Shown here: positions 21,098-34,900 of the stretch, in pieces
Numbering within the stretch: the first letter of the stretch is position 1
Layout of the letters: each line of letters opens with the position of its first letter
Source: Paraescarpia echinospica
Lineage: Eukaryota; Annelida; Polychaeta; Sabellida; Siboglinidae
Direction of reading: 5' to 3'
Assembly: GCA_020002185.1 (NCBI GenBank)
Contig: CM034534.1
Coordinates: 37,989,882-38,053,881, forward strand
Length of the DNA: 64,000 nt
The notes under the pieces: generated by a model
Told to the model about the DNA's origin: nothing
The model's input: only the letters and a program-made list of their open reading frames with translations
Databases searched by the model: none
Made by a program: the position numbers and the translations under genes

Positions 21098-23071
21098 CAA
21101 CAATCATCGATGCTATTTATACACAAGAACACTGGCTTCTGGGAACAAAGGACTGGATGAGTAATCACTTTTACAGTGGCCTGGGGTATGTCAGTGGGAG
21201 ACATGGAGACATTGAGAAAGCCCCCCTATATGCCACAATGACTTGTAAAGCAGATATGTAATGCATGATGACTAATACAACAGGGGAAAACTGAAGGGAC
21301 CATCTCAAGATGGACCAGTTACAGCATCATGGAAGATGTTTCTTGGTACCACCCCTCCCCTCCTCAGCAGTTTGCAGTGCACAGACAATGAGACAACTGC
21401 TCACTTGGGAAATGAAACAAATGATGGATGCTCACCCTGTGTAATTTGTTATTTAATTTATAAAAAGTTATGATCAGGAAATTACCATAACCCAACCAAA
21501 AATAAAAATTAGAATCAACAATTCAATCCAGTGATCATTCAGTTTCTGACCAAAGTAGTAAAACGGCAAAATATCCGCCAAACTTTCCTCACAAATCTAC
21601 CAATTACCAGACATAATTTTTGTATTAATACACCCATATGACAATAGATCTACATACTGTCAAAGAAGTACAACTGTCCACTGAACAACCCAATGACTCA
21701 TGTATGTACAGGCTGCACAGAAATTTACACCATGATTCACCTGTTCATTTAAACAAGCACAGATAGGTCAGAACTGTGATACCAATTAAAAAAGTATATT
21801 ATAGTAAACTCTTAGATAATAAGCAGCTCCTTGTAATGATATAGTGGGGGCTTTTTTAGTTGGCACACAATAATTTTACTCACTGAAAAAAACAATCTTC
21901 ATAATTTATGGCATATCAAATGTCCTTAGTCTGATTTATACTTCTACATATCATATTCAAAATATAACACAATGAAATATGCAAAACAAAGTCATGTTGT
22001 AAGCACACATCAAGTTGTATTTACATGCATTCACTTGCATAACATTAGCAAATGTATGGAAGACATCAAACCTTACCTACAGTGCACAATTACTTTACTG
22101 AGGAGTGACAGGTGTTGGACCCTCCATTGTGTACATTTCATAGAGCACAAGGGACAAGACCAGGCATCTATAAATGGTCAATACTTGCTATTCTTTCTAT
22201 CCAAACAAAGCACGTTTTGATTGTATGTACTATACATTGAACATTTGTAGTATCTTAATTTCATGACTCATTCATGCTAATGATACACTTTACCTTAAAA
22301 ATATAGTATTTTAACGATACACTGTAAACGTTTTCATTATTTCTGCCAACCGTTTTACGATACCACATATATTATAATTTCAGTAATTATTTCAGCAATA
22401 TCTTTTAAAATACAATGTCAATAAAAGTTAAAACAGCTGCCTCTTCTTCAATAATATAGTTACAAGGCTGATAATTAATTGAACATATTACATCAGGAAT
22501 AAATTTTAATGGCAGGTTATTATATTAAAAACTATAATTACCAGTTAGACATCGATTTTCAGCTGCATCAATCATAAACGTGACATACACGGACATGCAC
22601 ACATGCTGCATTTAAATATCCGGTGCGCTGCCTTTGTTACAACTCCGCTCTATAGTAAGATAATTTCAGCAGCATCTCATTTGGCGTGCATAAATCACGT
22701 GCAGTGCACTTATTTAATCAACCTATTTAATTCTTCCTTTGTGTTGCGTATAATATACAATGTATGATATGTACTGTGAGTCAGTCCGTTACCACAGCAA
22801 CAGCTAGCCAGTGAGTAGGTGGGGTGGGCTATGCAGCTGGAATTGTTTGTATTAATAGCTCAGTGCCTGTTTGCCATCTGTCAACAAAGACCAGAGTGGA
22901 GACCAGTGTCACAGAGCCTTTGTTGTAGGGCCACAGCCTCATATGTTAATGTATCAGTCATCCTACTAAAACCTGCACCTGCCTGTGATGCAAGTCTGCC
23001 TGACACTGACAATGGCAGACATGCATGCATGCACACACATGCATGTAGTGTACACTATGCACACAGGCAGT
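21098..23071. other. Unique DNA, no gene seen
   Basis: No coding exon recognised on either strand. The sequence ends at the first of two adjacent hairpins. Confidence 0.45.
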
Positions 23072-23150
23072 GCGCATGACTGGACATGCACATGTGTTGT
23101 GGGTCTCCTGTGGCACTTTAATGGAGTATCATATATATATATGGAATATC

Positions 23151-23183
<33 letters not shown>

Positions 23184-23244
23184 TGATACTCCATTAAAGT
23201 GCCACACGAGACCCACAACACATGTGCGTGTCCAGTCATAAGCG
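23072..23244. repeat. Long inverted repeat (hairpin 1)
   Basis: Arms of about 65-70 bp are near-perfect reverse complements: atgactggacatgcacatgt near 23076 pairs with acatgtgcgtgtccagtcat near 23220-23239. They flank a core of (AT)n. The structure resembles a foldback element or palindromic MITE. No protein is encoded. Confidence 0.9.
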
Positions 23245-23392
23245 TACATATATTTAAACATTATATATATATATATTTTATTATAATAATTAGAACAATT
23301 TAATTATATAAATATATATGTTTATATACATATATAATTAAATTGTTTTAATTATTATAATAAAATATATATAATATTTAAATACACGTACA
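23243..23392. repeat. Long AT-rich inverted repeat (hairpin 2)
   Basis: A second palindrome abuts the first. The arm containing ttttattataataattagaa (about 23276) pairs with ttaattattataataaaata (about 23347), with outer ends gtacatatatttaaa and tttaaatacacgtac. The loop is roughly 20 bp around 23318. Confidence 0.85.
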
Positions 23393-26300
23393 TTTATATA
23401 CATCCATTTCATATTTCTTTACAATTTATGGAATATAAACATGTAGCTTACAAGAACATACATAAAATATGAATATATGTGTAGTAATAACATTGGGATT
23501 ACTAAGAACAAAATCACAGACAAACAAAGCACTGATATAAATAATATACTTGTTGTAACAGACTATATTTCTCAAATAATTTAAAATAATACAAACAATT
23601 CCGTACGAATATACCATAAACATAAAATGACATGAATTGTGGATAAAGAAGCCTGACCCATGATTTAAAAAAATAATACATGCTATTTGACTAGATATTT
23701 AAATTGACACTTAAATCCAGAGTTTATTTTATTTAGTAGGCTATTTCTGTTTGCTTGTGATTATCCTATAGTTTAGACACACCATTTGGGAACGCATATT
23801 AGTTTTGCTTCCTCCAAGATGTACATGTTGTAAGATATGCCAACGGGAACAAGTCACATACTTCCAACACAACTAGCTGTCAAAGATATGTATATCCTTG
23901 TCTCGCCTCTGACTGTACATTTACATATGCAAGCTATGCCCATTATGCACACATCTACACAATTTATGTACATATATTCGCGTCTGTTTGTTGCCAGTGT
24001 GTGTATACACACACATAAATATATGTGGCTATATGTAAGCACGTCGCTACATGAATGCGTTCACCTGCACCTCACCCACCAACGAAACAAACAACACCAC
24101 ACCTGCACAGACCTGATCAAATCTACAACAATTCCACCCCACAAGCGTTCTGATGGTGGGACAAATATTTCATTGTTTCACCGATATTAAGTGGCTGCAT
24201 TAGAGAGATTCCATTAACCTATACTGGTGTTATTAACCAGCTGAGGGCTGGGCCCTGAGAACAGTTGTGATTGATCCATCTTATCTGTATCACAGCCATC
24301 TTGTTGTGTAAGTGGCAGACTGATTGTGTGCCCTGTGCCCTACTGGTGTCATTGTCATTCAGGCAGACAATAGAATAACACCCCAGGAGCCCACACCACT
24401 AATGGGGTAAGGGATATTACCAGATGGTTCACCAATGTCACACAACAAAATATCCCTCTCTATTGTGTATATAAGTTTGTAAAAACCCATCAGAAAATTG
24501 ACAGTTGCATTAGTGCATTGTCTACGGGTGCCGCATGTCCGATAAATGGTTAGAAAAAGTACATTAAATTGCAGTTCGCACGTTCAGTCATAAATATGTT
24601 TTCCACGGTGCTAGTTGCTCGTGTACGCATTGGTTTAGGCACGATTTGTCACAGCGTCGACGGAGTCGTCCAAATTGGGGCTAGCCCCAATCTGACCGAC
24701 TAGTTGTTCGGAGTTGTGCCTAATTATCCAATCAGTGCGCAATACGGTGATGACGTTGATAGGTCAACGGCGGGTTCATATACTTGTAAACATTTCGTCT
24801 GTCATGTTTTCTTCCACTTCGAATTAGAAGTTGATCGGAATAACAAACATAATAAAAGTTTGCAAAATATACACTCTAGGATCTACACTTGCAGGACAAA
24901 ACAACGACGAATAGTAGAAGACTGCGACGTCCTTAGCACAACAAGTTAATGTGTATTCTAGATTTTACGTAAATTTGTTGCGATATTTACTGCTGTCCCG
25001 ACCCGAGTCCCAGGTCCATGCGGGTCGGTCACTCGATGCACTATCTGTTGAAGTTAATTAACGCCTAGCTTGGCGACCCTAGCCTAGACTACCAGGTACT
25101 GCAGGCAATGGTTTTAAACAAAATAAATAATATCTGAGAACTGTAATCGTTGTCTTTCGCTGTGTCGAGACATGTCACATGTGTAAATGCACACGTAAAA
25201 GTTGTCGGACTAGTTGGACAACACCGAGTTGGCCAACTAGTCGTTCTTGTAAATGGGCCTTTAGACAACTACCTATATCAAACTCTCTGACCACTGATCA
25301 TTTCAAACTAGCCAATGGCTGTCTCTAGTAATCCAGCCACTACTCAGCTGTCCCCTTAAACTACTCCCTCTTGTCCAACATTAACAATCAACTTTTCACT
25401 TCCTTAGAGAGGCTTAATTAATCCAGTCTTATCTCTTAACAACCCTTTTCTGCTATCAGTTACAGGATTCCTACTATGCCTATGAATGACCCTGCCTTGC
25501 CATCTGTATATTATACTTGTATCTGTATATATATATTATAATATTCATTATTATAATTTAAATAAGCCCTACCATAATGTACAGTATTATTATTATAAGG
25601 TCTGCTACAAGATAAAAGTACCGCCTCCATTTTTACTGAAATTCTTATAAAAAAATCTACTTACCCAATATCGAGCAAACTATTGTCTTTTGGCAAATGC
25701 ACATCTATCTTCTTTTTCCATTTCAAATTATTAAAACCGAAAAATAATTATCAATAAGATTAAGAACAACTGCTGGAAATTGCTACAGTATGCTATACCT
25801 GACATAAAAAATGGGACCTGCAGGAAATTGAATCGTGTTATTTATAGACACTAACGATTCAGTAATGAACATCTGTTAGACTTTGCTAGACATATCCTGC
25901 TGTAAATACCTCATACAGAAAAATCTCCATTTGTTAGAAATTACTGTTTGTTTTTATTTAGAATGCCAGTGATTATAGGGCATTTGTATTTGCAGCATGC
26001 AGTCTTATTCCTGTGACACTCTGTGTGCAAGTTTAACAGAGTAGAAGTCAAATTACAAATCTGTATTTATTTTGTAGTTATAATTAAAATATGGAAATTT
26101 CACATACACATTAGACTTTTCCAAAAACCTATATTAAAAATTGTTTTCTTCGTATTTAGCATATTTTATTAAATACCTACCAAATACAGCAACTTGTATT
26201 TGATCACCCAAAAAAATTGACCTATAGTCTGGTGCAAACATCACCATTTTAAGACACCTGTCAGTGGTTGTAATACAAGCCACACATTACATAGAATCTG

Positions 26301-28996
26301 TCATCAAACCAAGCCACATGCTGTAATTTCATCCTGCTTAGAACCATGCACAAAGATATGATTCTCACTAAAATATGTTTTCCCAAGGTTTATTCAAGCA
26401 TGCAGCATTTCTTAGCAGTGAAATCCACAAATTTAGGTAAGGCGACACCAATTTTATTATTTAAATGACTTTAATAAAAATGAATGCATTTGACAAATCA
26501 GGTCAGACACTGCAAGTGCCTTTTAGTTAAATTGTTTTAATGGGACACTATTTGATGAAAACCATTACTATCATATTTTATCTCTGCAAGCATAGATCAA
26601 ATAGACTTTAAAATGATGGAATATCGTAGCAAGCACGAATCTAATAGATCTTATTTCTGTGTTTTAAGGATAATTTCACATGGGTTGTATGGAATGGCTT
26701 ATGCCATAAGGATCAAACCTGTTGAAACAGTTTTGGTTACAGCCTTAAAACAAACATAATTGTATTACTTGAAAACTATTAACTTATGTATTACCTTAAA
26801 ACTAATAATATGATTTGTATTACCTTAGAACTAATATAATGTTATTACCATAAATATAATATTAATGTTATTTTTTAAAACAACACACGCTCGCATGCAT
26901 GCATGCACACATATATATAAGCACAAAATATCAAAAAAACAATGTATCAGATTTTTTTTATTTAGGAAATTCAATAAATGTTCTGTCATTTTTTCTTTTC
27001 TACATACAAAAATATCATTATATAAGCACAGCTGGATTTCATTCAGGCAATTTGGCACAATGAAAAACCTTAAAAAACTGCCAGTACCACAGAAAAGTCG
27101 AGATAAATAGCACTGTCAGTATTGTAGAAAATCCCTACTATTATCAATGGCTAATAGGAGATGCGGATTTTGACTGGCAGGTTATATGATGCATCAGGTT
27201 AACATGGACAAGAATTTGCCTGGTGACAACACTTTCACTATCTTTCTATTATGCACTAAACACAAGGAATGTCACCAAATCAGTTAGCACTACTGAACAT
27301 CTCAAAATAGTAACAGGTCTATCAACATCTGTCTCCTTGACAAACTATTTTACGGACATGACAAAAACTCTCCTCTATTCACATAGCTGACTGCAATCAT
27401 GAATCTGGTTTCTTGGTACACAAATTTGTAGTGCATGAATAACTAGGCAACAGGCATAATAGGTTTAAAAAGAGAGCATACATTTGTCAAAATCACTGAA
27501 AGAAGTTAGCTTAATATTATAGTATACCGAGATAGTATTTATTTTACAATTATATATTACTTACAAAAAGTGGAGGGCACCCAGGACAAAAACTTTAAGT
27601 GAAGTTTCATGCTGAGCTATCATTAATCAATGTTACATGGAAAGTTGGCCATCTGGCATGACTCATGTATGATTCACACTTCTGCTGGTGTAATTAAATA
27701 ATATAGGCATGACAGCCAGACTGTGCACAGATAACATAACATATACACATGTGTCACCCCACCTGCTAGTTACTCCAGGGCCAGGCCTGGGTCACTGCAA
27801 AAGGGGTATTTCACAAGGGTTAGTCAGAGGGGAGACTGCCACCCACAAGTAATGGCTATTTCAAAAGCACTCTTATCATCAATGTGACAGGATAGAGTTC
27901 CAGGGAGACTATCAAAAATAGTGTCAGAAGTCCTCTTAAAAAAGATTAATTGTGAATACTGATTAATATGTAATTAAGAAATGTAGACGTCTTTATAAAT
28001 AGTCTCTGTGAATAGTAACTTAATGATAAATATTAATTATGGTGTCCATGTAAATGTGAAACAAAATACCACATGATAGAGACTCATTATACATGTTTTG
28101 GCGAATACTTGTCAAAGCATCATTTTTAGAAAAATTTCACAATAACGTAAATGTGTTCACTTTACCACGTAGATGTATTCAATTAGAAAATACAGACAGT
28201 GTTAAGGACACACTGCCCAACACACCATCCTAAAAAACTTTTAATTAAAAAGATAACCACTCACGCAAACAGAAACAATGGAAAACACCGACAGTAGAAA
28301 AAACATGATAAAAACATTGACACATTATCTAAACAAAATCCATGTGTCAACTGTGCAAACTTAGGTTTGCCTGTTATCATCACACCCCTGTGTCAACATT
28401 CCTTTGTAATGTGTTGCTGCTTAAATGGCTAAACCATGTCTATACTTTTTGTTTATCCACTGTGGCAATATAGTCAGAACAACATAGCTATTACAAAGCC
28501 ATAAGCATCCAGAAAAACAGATTCTCTTACTCAAAATGTGGCATTCTTCAGTTGCCATTTCAAGAGGCTGAAGATTTTACGGATAATCTTTTAGAAGACA
28601 GATGTTCACAATAACGTCGACAGACCTCAGTGTAATTGTAAATGCCATCGGATTGATCTGGGTGGATAAGATAGTTTATTCATTGCTGATGAATAAATTA
28701 TATCAGGTATTTAACCACTTGTTCTTCATCAGCCTTGGCATGCTGCAACATATATCCAATTCTCTCCAGTTGAAACAACAATAGCCCAATTTGTGTGCTG
28801 TTGCCCTTGAAACTTTGATAATCTTATAATTCCTTTATATTGCAACAAGACACTTTAGTGAAGAATTATGCAGGGATTGGCAACTTAAATTATACAAACA
28901 AATGTGTTCATCCACAAGAGATGACATGTGTTAGTAACAAAAATAGAGCTAGGAATGCTTGCTATATCATATCAATTGACACAGTTCTACCCCAAT
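23393..28996. other. Unique AT-rich DNA, no gene seen
   Basis: No recognisable exon. A palindromic ttggggctagccccaa core lies at about 24676-24691 inside a GC-richer patch. Variants of gactagttg recur at 24701 and 25208-25245, which may be the remains of a transposon. Confidence 0.45.
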
Positions 28997-29083
28997 AATG
29001 TGATGAAATAATTGCATAAACTGAGTAGCAAGCAATATTCAGTTGCTTATTACTCAATTTATGCAATTATTTCATCACATTAC
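28997..29083. repeat. Imperfect hairpin with about 39-bp arms
   Basis: The arm taatgtgatgaaataattgc pairs with gcaattatttcatcacatta around a six-base loop (tattca). Arms match at nearly all positions. Confidence 0.85.
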
Positions 29084-29341
29084 TACATTAACCCATCAAT
29101 GTAAATATTCAAAGATAATGACAATATTGTAAATAAAGTTTATAGTTGTATATAAATATGCCCACTAATTGTCCTACATACATCCATACATACATATATA
29201 TATATATAAACAAACTAGCAATGTTAAATAATGTCCTAATATTAATAAGAAATAAACAGAGACTCCACTAGCATAAGATTTACTTCAGATCCAATAAATA
29301 TCAATCAAAAACATTTCAAAATCCATTCTTCCTGGCCTGTT

Positions 29342-29420
29342 CACACAAGAAGCCAGACAGGGGTTGTCAGTGCCACTCACAAGAAGTCAGACAGGGGTTG
29401 TCAGTGCCACTAACACACAA
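29342..29420. repeat. Short tandem duplication
   Basis: Two copies of a roughly 37-bp unit containing cagacaggggttgtcagtgc. Confidence 0.85.
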
Positions 29421-30814
29421 TCCTTTCAGCAACATCTATATAAACAGTAACTTTATATTTCAATGTACAATTTGACAATTAAAGTATACTTTACAAATGT
29501 CATTGTATAATTAATACAGGTTGTCATATCGTTAACAAAAAGTATACAATAATACATAATTATATTAAAACATGTTCAATGTTGCTGCCCAATTCTGATA
29601 TCAGTGAAATTTAATGAGTATTTATGAGAAAAAAAGACTCATTTATTAATATGAACATTAACTACCCTCAACAATGTTTAATAAACTATGACATTTAACT
29701 GATTAAATAAAAACAATTTTATTGGCACTTGCAGTCTTTTGCATGACCTTTTCAACTACTACAGAGGCTCACAGTATCAATGAATGAAAAGTTTCCCTGT
29801 ATACATTCCTTCTATTCACTGTGCCCAAACCAAAAACCCCACTCTGCTGATGACAATGGAAACGTTCACACTTTGCTGCCCAACTGCTGAAAAGCAATTA
29901 ACAAATCTAGGTCATAGCCCATCACTGAGAGATTACTTATGCACTGGTTAGCTCCTGCATGGCTGTAGCCCCATTGAATAGGCTATTCCAGCTCTCTTTT
30001 GTTCCTTAGCCTAGGCATCTATCAACAGCAATACATCAGTTACCAGCTGACAATATAAACGTCTTTAGGCACCGATCAGTGTTCAATTAAGACAAAGCGA
30101 TATCGTTCCGTGACCTCGTGAAATTTGCAGCGAATGCGGTATAAACGCGATCGATTCTTTGTCTGCAAGCGAGAAACCCGCTGAGCCATCTTGAGTCATA
30201 CATATCGTATTATTCAATCAGAACCTATTCAATCACACCGACTGAATTTCATTCATGCTTCTATCGATTCGGACGACGGAATTCGCCTGTTCTTTGGCCG
30301 CCCGAAGACCAACATAACTACGACAGGGAATGCCGCATTGAAACGTGTCAGTCACTGCCGAAATCGTATGTTAATGTGACAATTAATATTCGGACATATC
30401 ATATGTCAACATAGATTTACACATGCATGGCCGGGCAACAGCGCGAGATCGCGGTAAACAATGACAGGCCGCAAAGAAACTCTATTAATTACACAACTAA
30501 TAATGATACAGGAGAACAATCATGACAAACAACGCCCTGTATCGTACAGAAACCTACCGTGCGGAACACTTGCGGACGTCTTCTCGGAATTCATCACATT
30601 TCACACGTTTTTGAGCGAACCGTGTCCAAAACAGCACTTGAAAGACAGCGCCATCTCCATCCCATGATGCCGTACGACATGACGCACTGATGCTAGCACT
30701 AGGGCGGACCAAATTTATGAGGGTGTCGCCCTCTGTCGTGGGGTAAGAGGGTCGTAAAATACGGGAAATTGTACATAACTATCCGAGAGAGGGCGTCACG
30801 GGGTAAAGCGTGCA
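29421..30814 (+). promoter_or_regulatory. Upstream region and likely promoter of FUZ
   Basis: The last roughly 700 bases before the FUZ ATG are richer in CG dinucleotides than the AT-rich DNA to the left, as expected near an animal promoter. No TATA box is evident. A palindromic gagggtgtcgccctc at about 30718 and a repeated ggggtaa motif lie close to the coding start. The exact transcription start cannot be read from sequence. A donor-like site on the opposite strand (30558/30557) raises the possibility of divergent transcription. Confidence 0.4.
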
Positions 30815-31919
30815 ATGGCCGCCTACTGTCTTTGCTTGACAACTGGCGGAGGTGTGCCACTGTTTTGTCGCACAAAGGGTGATTTAAGACCGGTAAGATT
30901 TCAAGAAAAACACGTGTAAAATAATATGCTGTTTATGCAATTGATATGTAATTGGCTGTCACTTGTGCAGTCTGAAAACAAATCCCGTGCATTTTGTTGA
31001 ACGAGTTTTGCCTTTGTCAACCGAGTCTGAATTGAAGACTTGAAGTTGAAGTCTGAACTGTCACAGTCACAGTGTCAGCCAGTCAGTCAGTGTCAAGCCT
31101 CAAGCCTATAACTATAAGGCTAATGCTAGGGAGGTCGGTGGAAATGCAATAATTCATCAGATTGGCAAATGTGATACACCATTGGAAAGGTCTATTTAAG
31201 AGATAGACAGCCATACCGGTTTTAACTCTCTGTGATACAAAAATTGGTGAAGTTAAGGACAATTATGTAAAGGTCATTGAATAAATTTGTGTGACAGTTT
31301 TTTTTATCTGAAGGAAATGTGAAAATATAATCTTGTACAATACAAAAATCTTAACTAAGACTTGATATTTTATGTATTTCCTTTAAATATAATTTACAAA
31401 AGGAATTTTACATAAAATTATGTTAATTAACTAAGCAACTAACCTTTCGGAAAAGCTTACAAAAGTATCTCCAGGTCCCCCACTTTCAAATCGTCATCCA
31501 GCATATATACGTGTACACAGTATATATGGCTCATTGTCATACACCACACTCAACCAGCTTGGAAAGCCTGCTACCCATAGGTTGGAGGTTATGCTTTAAT
31601 GGTTTCCATTATGTGGATATCAACAGAATCTGACATGTTTTAGAAGTGGCAGGTATACCAGCAAAATCATGTGGACGTCATGTATGCAAAGTTAGTAAAG
31701 TGTGTGTGAGAGTATAAGCATAGCCAAATATTGCATGCATTGATGTAAACATTCTTCTTTGGCCTTGTACCATATAATTATGTAAACATATGTAGGTTTG
31801 TGTGTGTGTCTGCATATGTGCGTGTGTGTGTGGACTTAGTAAAGTGAAAAGGATAGCCAACTACTGCAAGCAACAATAAGCATTCCGCTACACAGCATGC
31901 ATGTACAACATTATATATA

Positions 31920-31971
<52 letters not shown>

Positions 31972-34900
31972 CATATATATATACATATATATATACATAT
32001 ATATATATATACATATATATTACATCAGATAATTCAAAGTTGCATAGCAATATATATAATATATATGTATACATATTGCTATGCAACTTTGAATTATTTG
32101 ATGTAATGTTGTATCTACAAAGATCCGTTTGCAGAGAACAGCGATGGCTGGAAGTAGGATATGAAGAATCACTTCCACATCTGCATCTACATCAGAAAAT
32201 GTTGTCAGCATTCCAAACACCTTGTCCTTCTTGATGCGAGTAGATTCTCCAAAGATAGGCGTACTCGTCCCAATCATTAACTCATTGATGTTTCTGCATG
32301 ACTCCTGGCAGAATGACACGTGTTGCTGGTAGTGAGTGTTCATGTCCAAGATGTGAACACTCGTCTTCGATCAGGCATCAGAGGGGGCAGGTGATCGGCT
32401 CCTGATAAGTCCAAGTGCTTTACATCCAGCGAGAAACTGTGGCGTTTATAAGTCGTTTAGATCGGATTTCAACAACCTGTTTGACGCACCTTGTTTTATT
32501 CATAAAGCCCGCATTTAATTGCTAAGAAATTGTCCTTGCAGCATTCGAAAATAAAATGTTGAAAAAGCATGCATACCCATCACCGCTGAAGCAAAATGTT
32601 GCACGGTACCACCACCAGGAAAAGTTAAATCATGTTATATATTCATATACAAATAGTTCTAGGAAGATACAGTAAAAAACCACCTCAAAAAACCACCAAC
32701 AAGCCAATGTTTATACATGCAGTTAGTTACAGCAAGATCAATGCAGTGTAATTAGAAGTACATCAGATGTCTGATTTATGGAGGGGGTTGTCATTTATTT
32801 GTTGTTATTAATTGTCATATATTGTTGCATGATTACAACATGAAAATAAACTATAAATATTCATATAACATCCACCATTTAATATATGATAGCATGTCTG
32901 TGCATATATAAACACGAATAACAAATGCATGGCTAAAACACAACTTCAGTATAAAAGATTGCAATAATATGTACGCTTGGTATGTGAGCGATAATAGAAG
33001 AAATTTGTTGCCGGACATGGGGTACCTCTACGTTCGAGCTTGGGGCAAAAATGGGCAAAGGTGTAATTCCACCAAATTTGCATTAATATTACGTTTATAC
33101 ATTACTAAATAGCAAAGATGTAGTTTGCCAGAGTTTCCGCAAGTTGTTCATACCTTAGATCCTCTCTAAATATGGTCAATGTTCAACATATCATATTTTT
33201 CTTAATTTTATTTCAATTCGTACAAGAAACACGCCAAACGAAAGAGTATCATTTTGCAATTTAAACCATACCGCCAAACATAGCATGGCGGGTAATAACG
33301 CGAGCACATGATTTTATGAAAACTCCACCCTTCCGCGAGATTAAATATGGCTGCGCCAGCAACGAAATGAAATTTCTGCGGGTGTCGTTGTTTCATCACG
33401 AATATCTGTATGAAGCATTACAAGTTCGCAAAAGCAGGTATTTTTTATCACAAAGAAGATTTATGTTTCTTTTAATATAAAATATATGATCAGTCTTTAT
33501 AAATCAAGAGACTTAAACATAGGCGATTTAACATTGCGTCCCAATGCAAACGCATTTGCATGATTTCTTCCGACCTCCCAACTAATGCTAGGGCCAGGCT
33601 GTGACTCTGTGTCACTGCCACTGTCTGCCAGGTGTGTGTGTGCACGTGATATCATGCGTGACGGCGTGCGTACGTGACTGTACCTCCATTGGCATCTCAT
33701 CTGTAAGTACGATTGCTGGTAAGTTATATACTATTACTAGGAGGCCTAATAATAATGTAACTTTATTCATTTTCACAATTCTTGCTAAATGTCAAAATAT
33801 GCTTAAGAGCCATATGCACATCACCTCGAAAGAATGAATTGTATACATAGATCAGTTATTGTCTCTCTCTCTTCCGTTCCAGCTTCCATTCTCTGTCATT
33901 GGTACCCTCAATGGAGTGTACATGTTTGCGAGTTCACATGGTGCACAACTCCACTCGGTAAACACAGTCGACTCAAAGATTGTCTGGAAGGCATTTCACA
34001 ACAGGTAGACATAGCCATAGGAAACAGGACAAGCTTAGCACATCTACATAGTTTAAAAATACACTTCAGTATTTTTTGATAAGTTAGTTGGTTGTTAAGT
34101 TTTAAAAAACTTTTTGAATGTGTATACTAAATGTACAAAGACGCATATTTGAACTGGTTGCTACAAGGTTGCCAAATTTTAGCAGTGATCCATGTTGTAC
34201 ACATCATAACACATCAACATCATGCAAACAGTTAATTACTAGAGTTTTGTGTAAATTAGTGACAAACATTAATTGGCATGTCACATCAACTTTTTCTCAG
34301 CATCTCCCCACTGCCCCATTCTCTGTCTCCTCATTTGAACAGGTTGCTACAAAGATCCTGGATTTTTACGTTGGGCCATTTTGTATATAAGTCAACATTA
34401 TACAGCTAAGGATATTTTATCAGTGACTGAAGTTTCACTCCCGTTCCCCTGTTTCTCCTTTTTCTTCTACCCCTCTATCTCTGGTCAAGGCTCAATCTCT
34501 GCCTCTGTTCTCGCATTCATTTTATCTCCCTATCAGTCACAGTTTTGTTTGACTTCAGCATAACCCTGATCCTGGTGACCAAGGATGACTGTGCCAGTGA
34601 TGTGTACATGTCCCGTCTGCTTGAGTACATCTTCCAGAGCATCGTGCTTGTCTACGGACTTGATGACATCACAAACATCAAGAATGTTGAGCGCATGAAG
34701 AAAGAGATAAAAGTGAGCTCATTGGAATATTGGACAGCTGAAACCAGCTGAAACCATGTTGTTGCTATTTTATTACATTAATTGAATTGTGTATGTATGT
34801 ATGGAGAAAAATAATTGTTCATATGTATATATGCACAGACCTGTGCTTTTTCATGGATATGAATATGTCACCTTTGATGTTTTTGGGTGGTACAATTTTA

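Noticed and set aside
24640..25260. A possible transposon marked by repeated gactagttg motifs and a ggggctagcccc palindrome
   Set aside because: I could not find matching termini or a target-site duplication, so it is kept only as a remark in the spacer entry.
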